DNA of 64,000 nucleotides, from positions 434,001-498,000 of the forward strand of contig NZ_CANMFS010000001.1 of assembly GCF_947497275.1 (NCBI RefSeq). Reading direction: 5' to 3'. The position numbers and the translations under genes are program-made. The notes beneath the pieces are model-generated. The model made no database searches, was not told where the DNA came from, and saw only the letters and a list, made by a program, of their open reading frames with translations. This DNA is from an uncultured Sulfitobacter sp. GTDB lineage: Bacteria; Pseudomonadota; Alphaproteobacteria; Rhodobacterales; Rhodobacteraceae. This document shows, in pieces, positions 22,436 through 30,541 of the stretch (position 1 is the first letter of the stretch; each line of letters starts with the position of its first letter).

Positions 22436-22680
22436 CGCTCCGTTTTGAAGACGATCACTTTCGGCTGATGCCCGGAGTGGAGATAGAGTGGCTCTCGGTG
22501 TTCCAAAAAGAACACCGGAAGTTTGACGCTCCCTTGGCGTTTCGCCAGGGAACCTTACACGGGGCGGGTGCGCTCGCCCCCTGACGACGCATAGGCCGCA
22601 GGCAATAACAATATCGAGCGGTTAACAAATTGAGCCTATGCGGCGACACTACGGGGGAGCGTTCGCGCTCCCCTTTTTTT
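22436..22680 (+). ncRNA. Candidate structured non-coding RNA or long 3' UTR after nrdJ
   Basis: In ~245 bp there are five consecutive hairpins. HP1 is CGGTGTTC/GAACACCG (22496-22517), HP2 TCCCTTGGCG/CGCCAGGGA with a bulge (22530-22551), HP3 GGGGCG/CGCCCC (22561-22580), HP4 CGCATAGGC/GCCTATGCG (22588-22642) and HP5 the terminator. CGCTCC at 22436 could also pair with GGAGCG at 22656. I see no coding frame and none of the hallmarks of tmRNA, RNase P or SRP RNA. Either an independent small RNA or a structured 3' UTR of nrdJ. Confidence 0.5.
22653..22680 (+). terminator. Rho-independent terminator
   Basis: GGGGAGC-GTTCGC-GCTCCCC followed by seven T residues; perfect 7-bp G/C-rich stem. It ends nrdJ transcription and/or the candidate RNA. 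Confidence 0.92.
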
Positions 22681-22706
22681 GGTGGGGCTAGCGCAGGGAG
22701 AGGCCG

Positions 22707-23135
22707 ATGATCGCGTATGTTGGCTTGTTTGCCTCGGCACTCGTGGCCGCGACCGTCCTGCCGATGCAGTCCGAAGCTGTCCTGAGCGGTCTTCTGATCG
22801 GCGGCGCCTATCCGGTGACGGCGCTGGTTCTTGTCGCTACGGTGGGCAACGTGCTGGGCGCGGTCATCAACTGGATCCTGGGGCGGTTCCTTTTGCGCTT
22901 TAAGGATCGGCAGTGGTTTCCCAGCTCGGATCGGCAGCTCGCGCGGGCTCAGCGCTGGTATCGTCGCTATGGCAGGTGGTCGCTTCTGGGAAGCTGGCTC
23001 CCGCTGGTCGGAGATCCTCTGACGGTTGTCGCAGGATTGATGCGCGAACCGCTGGTGCCGTTCGTGGTTTTGGTGACACTTGCGAAAGGCACGCGGTATC
23101 TCGTTTTAACAGCGGCGGTTCTGAGCTGGTTCTAG
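22707..23135 (+). CDS. DedA/YqaA-family membrane protein
   Basis: Small inner-membrane protein of 142 aa with three to four hydrophobic stretches and the YqaA/VTT-type plan: EAVLSGLLIGGAYPVTALVLVATVGNVLGAVINWILGR near the front, then RWYRRYGRWSLLGSWLPLVGDPLTVVAGLMR. DedA relatives are linked to lipid flipping and envelope homeostasis; the function of this short form is not established. It has GGGAGAGG upstream and converges on the YeeE/YedE gene. Confidence 0.85.
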   Translation: MIAYVGLFASALVAATVLPMQSEAVLSGLLIGGAYPVTALVLVATVGNVLGAVINWILGRFLLRFKDRQWFPSSDRQLARAQRWYRRYGRWSLLGSWLPLVGDPLTVVAGLMREPLVPFVVLVTLAKGTRYLVLTAAVLSWF

Positions 23136-23138
23136 GGA

Positions 23139-23162
23139 TCTGACGGGGTTCATTCCGTCAGA
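23139..23162. terminator. Candidate bidirectional terminator hairpin
   Basis: TCTGACGG-GGTTCATT-CCGTCAGA, a perfect 8-bp stem between the convergent DedA-like and YeeE/YedE genes, overlapping the latter's stop codon. There is no strong T-run, so its efficiency is uncertain. Confidence 0.5.
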
Positions 23163-24213
23163 CCGATGGGGAAAAGCCCCAGATCAGGTGGCGCAGACCC
23201 AACGCCGCACCGGCGACGATACAGGCCAGCGTCAAGGGCGCGCTGTAGGCGAGCACCGAAAATGCGGATAGCCCCTGTCCGACGCTGCATCCGACCGCCA
23301 CCACCGCGCCGATACCCATCAGCGCCGCGCCCAGGATCTGGCGGCGCAACTCGCGTGGATCATCGCAGGCTTCCCAGCGAAAATGCCCCTTGATCAGGCT
23401 GCCGAGCACCGCGCCCAGCACGACACCGATCACCGACCCCGTTCCGAAACTGAGCGAATTACCAGAAGACGTCATGGCATAAAGCATCGTCTCACCGATG
23501 GGGGCCGAGAATGTGTGGCTGATGACCTGCGTCGCGGCAAAGCCGTGGCTGGCGATCCACTGCGTTCCGGCCCATCCGGACACAATTGCCACCCCGACAA
23601 CGGCCCCCCAGATCACATGGGGCGCGGAACGACGCAGCGCCGGATGCGCAAGGGTCAACAGCAAGATCGCCGCACCGATTGCGATGCCCGCACTCTCGAC
23701 GCTCGTTCCTGTTGCGCGGGCCAGCAAACCGGCATAGCCCGGCATCTCGATTGCCGGGGCGGTGTCTCCGAAAGCCCAGATGCGCAGCCCGGACAAGGGC
23801 CCGCCGAGGGTGATGTAGGCGGACAGCCCCATGACCACCACGATCATGAACGACCGCAAATCCCCGCCGCCGACTCGCGCCAGCGCGCCGTAGCCGCAGT
23901 TGCCCGCGAGCGCCATGCCATAGCCGAAAACGAGCCCGCCAAAGACGCTTGCCAGCGGATTCCACGCACGCCCGAGATAGAGTGTCTGGCCGAGGTCGAG
24001 CAGACCAAGGGCCGAAAGCGCAAACGTACCGATCACCGAGACGCTGATAGCGATCCCCCACATCCGCAGACGCAGGCTGCTGTCACCATAGTAGAGATCC
24101 TCGATGGCGCCCAGCGTGCAGAACCGCCCCATCCGCGCGGCAAGCCCCAGCAGAATACCGCCCGCAAGCCCAACCAGAGCCACCAGTGCAGATTCGGAGA
24201 AGACGTCGAACAT
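23158..24213 (-). CDS. soxT: YeeE/YedE-family sulfur transporter (SoxT-like)
   Basis: 351 aa, about nine to ten membrane helices. Conserved cysteine-bearing motifs of the thiosulfate-uptake family are visible: LAARMGRFCTLGAI, ALAGNCGYGALARVGGG and GCSVGQGLSAFSVLAYS. Relatives import thiosulfate or move sulfur compounds, and the family sits by sox genes in many Rhodobacterales. It is the last gene of a soxS-soxR-soxT run (44 bp after soxR). The direction of transport and exact substrate are inference; the symbol follows sox-linked usage. Confidence 0.8.
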   Translation of the reverse strand: MFDVFSESALVALVGLAGGILLGLAARMGRFCTLGAIEDLYYGDSSLRLRMWGIAISVSVIGTFALSALGLLDLGQTLYLGRAWNPLASVFGGLVFGYGMALAGNCGYGALARVGGGDLRSFMIVVVMGLSAYITLGGPLSGLRIWAFGDTAPAIEMPGYAGLLARATGTSVESAGIAIGAAILLLTLAHPALRRSAPHVIWGAVVGVAIVSGWAGTQWIASHGFAATQVISHTFSAPIGETMLYAMTSSGNSLSFGTGSVIGVVLGAVLGSLIKGHFRWEACDDPRELRRQILGAALMGIGAVVAVGCSVGQGLSAFSVLAYSAPLTLACIVAGAALGLRHLIWGFSPSV

Positions 24214-24257
24214 CGCCGCGGTTCCCTGTTGCAGCGCGCAGCGCGCGGATGGTGCGC

Positions 24258-24599
24258 CTATTCCTTTCGACAGAATAGATCGTAGACGACTTCCATGATC
24301 TGGCGCGGACGCTCGTCCGCCAGGCTGTAATAGATCGTCTTGCCCTCGCGGCGCGGTACCACCAGCCCTTCGAGTCGCAGCCGCGACAGCTGTTGCGACA
24401 CGGCCGCCTGACGGGCCGACAGCAGATCCTCAAGCTCCGTCACCGATTTCTCGCCGGACGCGAGATGACACAGGATCATCAACCGGCCCTCGTGACTGAT
24501 CGCCTTGAGGAAATTCGACGCCTCCATGGCGTTCTTTGCCATCCGGTCCATGTCTTCGGCGCAGATGTCTTTATCAAATACAGGCAAGCCCACGATCAA
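24258..24599 (-). CDS. soxR: ArsR/SmtB-family sulfur-responsive repressor SoxR
   Basis: 113-aa winged helix-turn-helix repressor. Recognition region: LEDLLSARQAAVSQQLSRLRLEGLV, then the wing REGKTIYYSL. Cys44 (LMILCHLA) and Cys110 (DLFCRKE) match in position the two cysteines that form the tetrasulfide link in SqrR/BigR persulfide sensors; a third, Cys13, is extra. SoxR of other thiosulfate oxidisers is known to repress from the soxS-soxV and soxW-soxX gaps, where operator-like sites occur here. Later in-frame Met codons (residues 17, 20 and 25) are possible starts. Confidence 0.9.
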   Translation of the reverse strand: MIVGLPVFDKDICAEDMDRMAKNAMEASNFLKAISHEGRLMILCHLASGEKSVTELEDLLSARQAAVSQQLSRLRLEGLVVPRREGKTIYYSLADERPRQIMEVVYDLFCRKE

Positions 24600-24658
24600 T
24601 CCATTCCCTGTCTTGTTGTCCGCGCCGGTGTGTCGATCACGCAGCCCGGTATTTCACC

Positions 24659-25027
24659 CTATTTTGCCGGAAGTAGCTCAGCTTGTTCAAGCATTCGTTC
24701 CAGCAACCCCCAAAAGAAATCCTCCCCGGGGTACCCTTCGAGGCGCGAGACCTCCTTGCCGTCCTGGACCAGAACGAAGGTCGGCGTAAAGAAGAGGGAT
24801 CCTTCAAATTCGATATCGTCGGGACGGGGTTCGTTGATATCCACGCGTCTGAGCGGTGCCGCCTTGCCTTCGGGCGTCTTGTGATAGATCGGCGCGATCT
24901 CCTCGTTCCAACGCGCACACCACATGCATCCGACTTCCTCCACCATCACAAGCGTAGCCTGCGCGACGGAAACCCCCGCCGATGCGATAAGCAGGATGGC
25001 GGCAAAAAAGATGCGGCGCGTGAACAT
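24659..25027 (-). CDS. soxS: SoxS periplasmic thioredoxin-like protein
   Basis: 122 aa with a signal peptide (MFTRRIFFAAILLIASAGVSVAQ) and a thioredoxin fold with the active site EEVGCMWCARWNEEI. A cis-Pro region follows at FFTPTFVLVQDGKE. In Paracoccus SoxS reactivates the SoxYZ carrier by reducing SoxY. It is the first gene of the minus-strand soxS-soxR-soxT run, divergent from soxV. Confidence 0.9.
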   Translation of the reverse strand: MFTRRIFFAAILLIASAGVSVAQATLVMVEEVGCMWCARWNEEIAPIYHKTPEGKAAPLRRVDINEPRPDDIEFEGSLFFTPTFVLVQDGKEVSRLEGYPGEDFFWGLLERMLEQAELLPAK

Positions 25028-25060
25028 GGCAAATTGACCTTTGCTTTATCAACAACCTAA

Positions 25061-25075
25061 TATGAATATATGAAT
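25061..25075. promoter_or_regulatory. Candidate SoxR operator in the soxS-soxV gap (tandem half-sites)
   Basis: The heptamer TATGAAT occurs twice in tandem, at 25061-25067 and 25069-25075, an 8-bp period, between the divergent start codons of soxS and soxV. The GAAT half-site is that of the ATTC-N8-GAAT pattern but the copies are direct rather than inverted. The position matches the published 'sv' operator of SoxR. Confidence 0.5.
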
Positions 25076-25097
25076 TTCACAAGGGCGGGCAAATAGT

Positions 25098-25838
25098 ATG
25101 ATGGACATCACGTTTCTGGGGGCCGCGTTTGCGGGCCTTTTGTCATTTCTGTCTCCCTGCATCCTGCCGATCGTTCCGTTCTATCTCAGTTATCTTGCCG
25201 GCGTCGGTATGAATCAGATTACTGCGGATGCGCAGGTCGATGCCGCGACGCGCAGGCGCGCGGTGATGGCCGCATGCTTCTTTGCGGCGGGTGTGATCAC
25301 CATCTTCATGGGGCTCGGTGCTGCGGCAAGTGCGTTCGGGCAGGTTGTGCGTGAATACTTCGATATCCTGCGCTGGATCGCTGCGGCGATCATCATTGCG
25401 ATGGGTCTGCACTTTCTCGGCGTGATCCGCATCGGTATCCTGTACCGTCAGATGCGTGCGGACACCGGCAGTACCGCGAACGTCAGCCTGATAGGCGCCT
25501 ACGTCATCGGTCTGGCCTTTGCGTTCGGCTGGACGCCTTGCGTGGGGCCTGTTCTGGCTGCTATTCTGTTCACGGCTGCGGGGACCGACACGGCCACGAC
25601 GGGGGCTTTGCTCTTGTTTGTCTACGGTGTCGGAATGACCGCGCCGTTTGTCGTCGCGGCGTTCTTTATCGGACCCTTCATGCGGTGGATGCAGAAATTC
25701 CGACGACATCTTGGGCTGGTAGAGAAAATCATGGGCGTGATGCTGATCGTTTTCGGCCTGCTGATCGCGACCAACTCGATGAATTACATCGCGCAATGGA
25801 TGCTCGATGTCATACCGAACATAAGTGCACTGGGTTGA
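25098..25838 (+). CDS. soxV: SoxV, CcdA-like thiol electron transporter
   Basis: Inner-membrane protein of 246 aa with six helices that carries electrons from cytoplasmic thioredoxin to periplasmic SoxW/SoxS. The CcdA-type redox cysteines are visible in SFLSPCILPIVPFYLSYLAG (helix 1) and AFGWTPCVGPVLAAIL (helix 4). ATG codons at 25098 and 25101 are both possible. It leads the plus-strand sox operon. Confidence 0.94.
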   Translation: MMDITFLGAAFAGLLSFLSPCILPIVPFYLSYLAGVGMNQITADAQVDAATRRRAVMAACFFAAGVITIFMGLGAAASAFGQVVREYFDILRWIAAAIIIAMGLHFLGVIRIGILYRQMRADTGSTANVSLIGAYVIGLAFAFGWTPCVGPVLAAILFTAAGTDTATTGALLLFVYGVGMTAPFVVAAFFIGPFMRWMQKFRRHLGLVEKIMGVMLIVFGLLIATNSMNYIAQWMLDVIPNISALG

Positions 25839-25852
25839 TCGGGAGGATCAGA

Positions 25853-26416
25853 ATGAAACACTTTATACTTGCAGCCGCCATGACAGTCGCGGGCGCGATG
25901 GGCGCCGATGCCGCGACGCTGGGCGACGACGGCTTGCACAAGGCGCCGTGGATGCGCGACACCTTCAAGGACCTGCGCGATGACCTGGCCGAGGCCAACG
26001 CCGAGGACAAGCGTTTGATGATCATCGTCGAGCAGCGCGGATGCATCTACTGCAAGAAGATGCACGAAGAGGTCTTTCCGGTACCCGCGATCGCCGAGTA
26101 CATCGAGGAGAACTACTTCGTCGTGCAGATCAACATGTTCGGCGACGTCGAAGTGACGGATTTCGACGGCACCGCACTGCCCGAAAAAGACATGGTGAAA
26201 CGCTGGGGGGCGCTGTTCACGCCGATGATCCTGTTCATGCCCGAAGAGGTCACGGATGACGCATCGGCGGGGAAGGCGGCCGTGGCAACGATGCCCGGCG
26301 CTTTCGGTGAACATACGACATTCAACATGCTGAACTGGGTCGTCGAAAAAGGGTATGAAGGGGATGAGCCGTTCCAGAAATATCACGCCCGTAAATTGGC
26401 GGAACAGCAGAAATAG
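25853..26416 (+). CDS. soxW: SoxW periplasmic thioredoxin
   Basis: 187 aa, signal peptide (MKHFILAAAMTVAGAMGADA) and a thioredoxin-like active site, EQRGCIYCKKMHEEVF. SoxW receives electrons from SoxV. GGGAGG lies before the ATG, which is 15 bp after the soxV stop. The thioredoxin cis-Pro is in ALFTPMILFMPEE. Between it and soxX lies a 115-bp gap with a strong operator-like palindrome. Confidence 0.93.
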   Translation: MKHFILAAAMTVAGAMGADAATLGDDGLHKAPWMRDTFKDLRDDLAEANAEDKRLMIIVEQRGCIYCKKMHEEVFPVPAIAEYIEENYFVVQINMFGDVEVTDFDGTALPEKDMVKRWGALFTPMILFMPEEVTDDASAGKAAVATMPGAFGEHTTFNMLNWVVEKGYEGDEPFQKYHARKLAEQQK

Positions 26417-26452
26417 AAGGTGCGCGAGAGCAGAGAGTCAAGTGACAATATA

Positions 26453-26468
26453 ATTCATTTACTTGAAT
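26453..26468. promoter_or_regulatory. Candidate SoxR operator in the soxW-soxX gap
   Basis: ATTC-ATTTACTT-GAAT fits ATTC-N8-GAAT exactly; the wider palindrome AATTCA-N6-TGAATT (26452-26469) is perfect. It lies 64 bp before soxX, at the position known as the 'wx' operator of SoxR. The surrounding sequence is A/T-rich and probably includes the soxX promoter. Confidence 0.7.
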
Positions 26469-26531
26469 TTGTTGTTGCGTCGGTTTTGATCTGTGCGCTA
26501 CGGTATACCACGTTAGTGTTTGGGAGGACGC

Positions 26532-27005
26532 ATGAGGACTTTTGGAATAGCAGCCGTCGTGACGGGCCTTGCGGCCTTTTCAGCACAGGCAGAAACGATT
26601 GCACCGACCGCCGTCGGGTATAGCGATGGCGCCGTAGAGCAGTCATTGACCGGCGCGTCCGGTGATGCCGCCCGGGGTCGTGAAATCGTCGGTGACAAGG
26701 GCACCGGTAACTGCGTTGCCTGTCATCAGGTGACAGATCTGGCCGATGTGCCGTGGCACGGTGAGATCGGTCCGATGCTTGACGGTACCGGCGCGCGGTG
26801 GAGCGAGGCGGAACTGCGCGGTATCGTGAGCAATGCGAAGATGATGTTCGAGGGTACAATGATGCCGTCGTTCTACAAGACAGAAGGCTTCATCCGCCCT
26901 GGCGATGGCTACACCGGCAAGGCACCGGAAGGCGAGATCGAGCCCATTCTGAGCGCACAGCAGATTGAAGATGTGGTGGCGTATCTCGTCACACTCAAAG
27001 AGTAA
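26532..27005 (+). CDS. soxX: SoxX, sulfur-oxidizing cytochrome c
   Basis: Monoheme subunit of SoxXA, which oxidatively couples thiosulfate to SoxY. 157 aa with a signal peptide cut near AQA-ET (residue 20). The heme c site is CVACH at residues 61-65 and the Met ligand lies in FEGTMMPSF (Met110 or 111). The start MRTFGIAAV has GGGAGGA upstream. It begins the structural part of the operon. Confidence 0.95.
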   Translation: MRTFGIAAVVTGLAAFSAQAETIAPTAVGYSDGAVEQSLTGASGDAARGREIVGDKGTGNCVACHQVTDLADVPWHGEIGPMLDGTGARWSEAELRGIVSNAKMMFEGTMMPSFYKTEGFIRPGDGYTGKAPEGEIEPILSAQQIEDVVAYLVTLKE

Positions 27006-27038
27006 CAGCCCCACAGACGGGGAAGACGGAGGTTCACG

Positions 27039-27455
27039 ATGGAACTTACACGACGCAATGCAATTATCATGGGCGCGGGGGCATTCTTTGTCGCTGGTCT
27101 GCCCCTGCGGGTGTCCGCTGCGGGCGAAGAGGCGATTGCTGCCTTCACCGGCGGTGCCGAAATCGGCACAGGCGATATCAAGCTGACGGCACCGGAAATC
27201 GCAGAGAACGGCAACACGGTGCCGATCGAGGTGTCCTCCGACGGAGCGGCCGAGATCATGGTGCTGGCGATGGGCAACCCCACGCCCGGCGTCGCAACGT
27301 TCAAATTCGGCCCCCTCGCGGCGTCGCGATATGCCTCGACACGTATCCGTCTGGCGGGAACGCAGGACGTCGTGGCGATCGCCAAGCTTGAGGACGGATC
27401 GTTCGTTCAGGCATCCTCGACGGTCAAGGTAACAATCGGCGGCTGCGGCGGCTAA
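27039..27455 (+). CDS. soxY: SoxY, sulfur-carrier subunit
   Basis: 138 aa, exported as the SoxYZ heterodimer. It has a twin-Arg-like start (ELTRRNAIIMGAGAFFVAGLPLRVSA) and ends in the carrier motif IGGCGG, whose Cys136 covalently holds the sulfur substrate during the cycle. SoxY-type DUF4501 fold in between, with EIMVLAMGNPTPGVATFKF. It lies 33 bp after soxX. Confidence 0.97.
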   Translation: MELTRRNAIIMGAGAFFVAGLPLRVSAAGEEAIAAFTGGAEIGTGDIKLTAPEIAENGNTVPIEVSSDGAAEIMVLAMGNPTPGVATFKFGPLAASRYASTRIRLAGTQDVVAIAKLEDGSFVQASSTVKVTIGGCGG

Positions 27456-27475
27456 GGGTTCAAGGAGACAACATC

Positions 27476-27805
27476 ATGGCATCAGGTGTAAAACCACGGG
27501 TGAAAGTCCCGAAATCGGCGGCTGCCGGCGACTCGATCGTGATCAAGACGCTTATCAGCCACAAAATGGAATCCGGTCAGCGCAAGGACAGCGACGGCAA
27601 CGTCATTCCGCGTTCGATCATCAACCGGTTCACATGCGAATTCAACGGCGAAAGCGTCATCGACGTGGCGATGGAGCCAGCGATTTCGACGAACCCCTAC
27701 TTCGAATTTGAAGCGACAGTCCCCGAAGCGGGCGAATTCAAGTTCACATGGTACGATGACGACGGTTCTGTCTACGAAGAATCCAAATCGATCGCCATCG
27801 GGTAA
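27476..27805 (+). CDS. soxZ: SoxZ, sulfur-carrier partner subunit
   Basis: 109 aa, no signal peptide; it is exported in complex with SoxY. Family features: KVPKSAAAGDSIVIKTLISHKMESGQR, RFTCEFNGESVIDVAMEPAISTNPYFEF and FTWYDDDGSVYEESKSI. It starts 20 bp after soxY with a good AGGAG site. Confidence 0.97.
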   Translation: MASGVKPRVKVPKSAAAGDSIVIKTLISHKMESGQRKDSDGNVIPRSIINRFTCEFNGESVIDVAMEPAISTNPYFEFEATVPEAGEFKFTWYDDDGSVYEESKSIAIG

Positions 27806-27830
27806 ACCAATAGTCTTGGGAGGGACGCGC

Positions 27831-28676
27831 ATGAGAAAACTGACTGGAGCCGTGTTGGCGACTTTGCTGTCGTCGACACTTGTGTCGGCAGGGCCGGTTG
27901 ATGACGAATTGGTCATCAATGATGAAACTGAAATCGTCACACGCACCGCTGCGCCCGCGCATGTCGCGGACGTGTTGGATGAGGTGATGTCCGGTTGGTT
28001 GTTTCGGGGCACCGAAACGCGCGCCATGGAAATGGACGACTTTGACAACCCCGGCATGATCTTTGTCGAGCAGGCCGAGGAACAGTGGAACACCGCCGAC
28101 GGAAGCGAGGGGAAATCCTGTGCCGACTGTCACGGTGCGTCGACCGAAATGGCGGGTGTGCGTCCGGTCTATCCCAAGTACAACGAAGAAGCAGGCGAAG
28201 TCCGTACGCTCGAGATGCAGGTCAACGACTGCCGCGAGAACCGGATGGGCGCGGAGAAATGGAAATACACCGGCGGCGACATGGTTAACATGACGGCGCT
28301 TCTGGCATCGGTTTCCCGCGGCATGCCGGTGGATATCGCCATCGACGGTCCGGCGCAGTCCACATGGGAGCAGGGTAAAGATCTCTATTATACCCGCACC
28401 GGTCTGCTGGAACTGTCCTGCGCGAACTGCCACGAGGACAACTATGGCAACATGATCCGTGCGGATCACCTGAGCCAGGGTCAGATCAACGGGTTTCCCA
28501 CCTACCGCCTGAAGAACACCAAGCTGAATGCGGTACATTCTCGGTTCAAGGGCTGTGTGCGCGACACCCGCGCTGAAACATTCAGCCCCGGCAGCCCGGA
28601 ATTTGTGGCTCTGGAGCTTTATGTAGGCTCGCGCGGTAACGGTCTGAGCGTCGAAGGTCCGTCCGTCCGTAACTGA
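27831..28676 (+). CDS. soxA: SoxA, diheme cytochrome c
   Basis: Catalytic subunit of SoxXA. 281 aa with signal peptide (to about residue 20). Two heme sites: CADCH at 97-101 and CANCH at 197-201. The active-site Cys that ligates the catalytic heme as a persulfide is Cys242 in RFKGCVRDTRAE. The start MRKLTGAVLATLL has GGGAGGG upstream. A strong terminator follows, so soxB onward probably uses its own promoter. Confidence 0.96.
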   Translation: MRKLTGAVLATLLSSTLVSAGPVDDELVINDETEIVTRTAAPAHVADVLDEVMSGWLFRGTETRAMEMDDFDNPGMIFVEQAEEQWNTADGSEGKSCADCHGASTEMAGVRPVYPKYNEEAGEVRTLEMQVNDCRENRMGAEKWKYTGGDMVNMTALLASVSRGMPVDIAIDGPAQSTWEQGKDLYYTRTGLLELSCANCHEDNYGNMIRADHLSQGQINGFPTYRLKNTKLNAVHSRFKGCVRDTRAETFSPGSPEFVALELYVGSRGNGLSVEGPSVRN

Positions 28677-28682
28677 TGTGTG

Positions 28683-28724
28683 AAGGCCCCGGCCCGAAAG
28701 GGTGCGGGGCCTTTCTTTCTTGAG
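28683..28724 (+). terminator. Rho-independent terminator after soxA
   Basis: AAGGCCCCG (28683-28691) pairs with CGGGGCCTT (28705-28713); the loop itself can form CCC-GAAA-GGG. Followed by TCTTTCTT. It separates soxXYZA from soxBCD. Confidence 0.85.
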
Positions 28725-28728
28725 TTAA

Positions 28729-28745
28729 ATTCAATAATGCGCATA
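28729..28745 (+). promoter_or_regulatory. Candidate SoxR/SqrR-type operator before soxB (variant form)
   Basis: ATTCAATA-ATGC-GCATA, 26 bp before the soxB start and just after the soxA terminator. It has the same two blocks and spacing as the site at 8313-8329. Confidence 0.45.
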
Positions 28746-28770
28746 CGTAAGCGCGAACTGGAGCGTCCCG

Positions 28771-30474
28771 ATGATCTCACGCCGTGACTTTTTGCAAACC
28801 AGCATGGCCGCCGCCGCCCTTTACGGATCCTCCGGCTTTGGTAACTGGGCGCGTCTGGCTGCGCAGCAGTCGTTGACGCAGGACAAGCTGCTGGAGTTCG
28901 ATACCTTCGGCAACGTGTCGCTGATCCACATCACCGACATCCACGCACAGCTCAAACCAATCTATTTCCGCGAGCCGGAAATCAACATCGGCGTGGGGGA
29001 CAACAAGGGCGTGGTGCCGCATGTCACCGGCGCCGATTTCCGCAAGCTGTACGGCATCGACGATGGCAGCCCGTCGGCCTATGCGCTGACCTACAATGAT
29101 TTCGCGGCGCTGGCGAAAACCTACGGACGTGTCGGCGGTCTGGACCGTGTCGCGACAGTCGTGAAATCGATCCGCGCGGCGCGTCCTGACGCGCTGTTGC
29201 TGGATGGCGGCGATACATGGCACGGATCCTATACCTGCTACCACACGCAGGGGCAGGATATGGTCAACGTGATGAACGCCCTCAAGCCCGACGCGATGAC
29301 CTTCCATTGGGAATTTACGCTGGGATCCGAGCGGGTGAACGAGATCGTCGAAGGCCTGCCGTTCGCGGCCCTTGGACAGAACATCTTCGACGCCGAGTGG
29401 GACGAGCCGGCAGAGCTGTTCAAGCCCTACAAATTCTACGAATCCGGCGGCGTAAAGGTCGCGGTGATCGGGCAGGCGTTCCCCTACATGCCGATCGCCA
29501 ATCCCGGCTGGATGTTCCCGGAATACTCCTTTGGTATCCGCGACGAACGGATGCAGGAGATGGTCGACGAGGTGCGTGCGCAGGGTGCCGAACTGGTTGT
29601 CTGCCTGAGCCATAACGGCTTTGACGTGGACAAGCAGATGGCCGGTCGCGTGCAGGGGATCGATGTGATCCTGTCGGGGCACACCCATGATGCGCTGCCC
29701 GAGCCGGTTCTGGTGGGCGAGACGATCATCGTCGCTTCCGGCTCGAACGGGAAATTCGTCAGCCGGGTCGATCTTGACGTGCGCAACGGCAAGATGCTGG
29801 GCTTCCGCCACAAGCTGATCCCCATCTTCTCGGACGTGATCACGCCGGACGCCGAGATGACCGCGCTGATTGACGAGCAGCGCGCCCCCTACGAGAGCGC
29901 GTTAACCGAAGTGATCGGGCAAACCGGCGACAAGCAGACGCTGTACCGCCGCGGCAATTTCAACGGCACATGGGACGATCTGATCTGTGACGCGCTGATT
30001 TCCGAGCGTGAGGCGGATATTGCCCTGTCACCTGGCGTACGCTGGGGGCCATCCATTCTGCCGGGGCAGGATATCACGCGCGAGGACATCTGGAACGTCA
30101 CTTCGATGACTTATGGCGAGGCGTATCGCACCGAAATGACGGGTGAATTCCTGCATGTCGTTCTCGAAGACGTGGCGGACAACCTCTTCAACCCCGATCC
30201 CTACTACCAGCAGGGCGGCGACATGGTGCGTGTGGGTGGCCTTGGCTACCGCATCGATGTGTCCAAACCCCAGGGCAGCCGGATCACCGAGATGACGCTG
30301 CTTAAAACCGGTGAAGCGATTGACCCGTCGAAAACCTATCAGGTGGCCGGCTGGGCGTCGGTCAACGAAGACACCGAAGGGCCGCAGATCTGGGATGTGG
30401 TCGAAGCGCATATCGCCAAACAGGGGACCATTTCGCTTGATCCCAACAACAGTGTAACGGTCGCCGGTCTCTGA
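28771..30474 (+). CDS. soxB: SoxB, sulfate thiohydrolase
   Basis: Dimanganese 5'-nucleotidase-family enzyme that hydrolyses the terminal sulfone from SoxY-bound cysteine-S-sulfate, releasing sulfate. 567 aa with a twin-arginine signal (SRRDFLQTSM). Metal motifs: HITDIHAQLKP, LLDGGDTWHGS and LSGHTHDALPEP. A second domain from about residue 375 carries SDVITPDAEMT onward. Its own promoter region lies after the soxA terminator. It is a common marker gene for thiosulfate oxidation. Confidence 0.98.
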   Translation: MISRRDFLQTSMAAAALYGSSGFGNWARLAAQQSLTQDKLLEFDTFGNVSLIHITDIHAQLKPIYFREPEINIGVGDNKGVVPHVTGADFRKLYGIDDGSPSAYALTYNDFAALAKTYGRVGGLDRVATVVKSIRAARPDALLLDGGDTWHGSYTCYHTQGQDMVNVMNALKPDAMTFHWEFTLGSERVNEIVEGLPFAALGQNIFDAEWDEPAELFKPYKFYESGGVKVAVIGQAFPYMPIANPGWMFPEYSFGIRDERMQEMVDEVRAQGAELVVCLSHNGFDVDKQMAGRVQGIDVILSGHTHDALPEPVLVGETIIVASGSNGKFVSRVDLDVRNGKMLGFRHKLIPIFSDVITPDAEMTALIDEQRAPYESALTEVIGQTGDKQTLYRRGNFNGTWDDLICDALISEREADIALSPGVRWGPSILPGQDITREDIWNVTSMTYGEAYRTEMTGEFLHVVLEDVADNLFNPDPYYQQGGDMVRVGGLGYRIDVSKPQGSRITEMTLLKTGEAIDPSKTYQVAGWASVNEDTEGPQIWDVVEAHIAKQGTISLDPNNSVTVAGL

Positions 30475-30481
30475 TCCGCCG

Positions 30482-30524
30482 ACATACATCCGTCCGTGAC
30501 TCTTCGGACCTGTATGTAAGTTTT
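30482..30524 (+). terminator. Hairpin between soxB and soxC, possible attenuator
   Basis: ACATACA (30482-30488) pairs with TGTATGT (30511-30517), and GTCCG (30492-30496) with CGGAC (30505-30509); TTTT follows at 30521. It may partially terminate or stabilise the soxB message. Confidence 0.55.
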
Positions 30525-30541
30525 AACGAAAGGAGTTTGTC

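Noticed and set aside
22436..22680. Identification of the hairpin region as tmRNA or 6S RNA
   Set aside because: There is no tRNA-like T-loop or tag frame ending in AA-stop, and no convincing long closing stem with a central bubble, so it stays an unclassified candidate.
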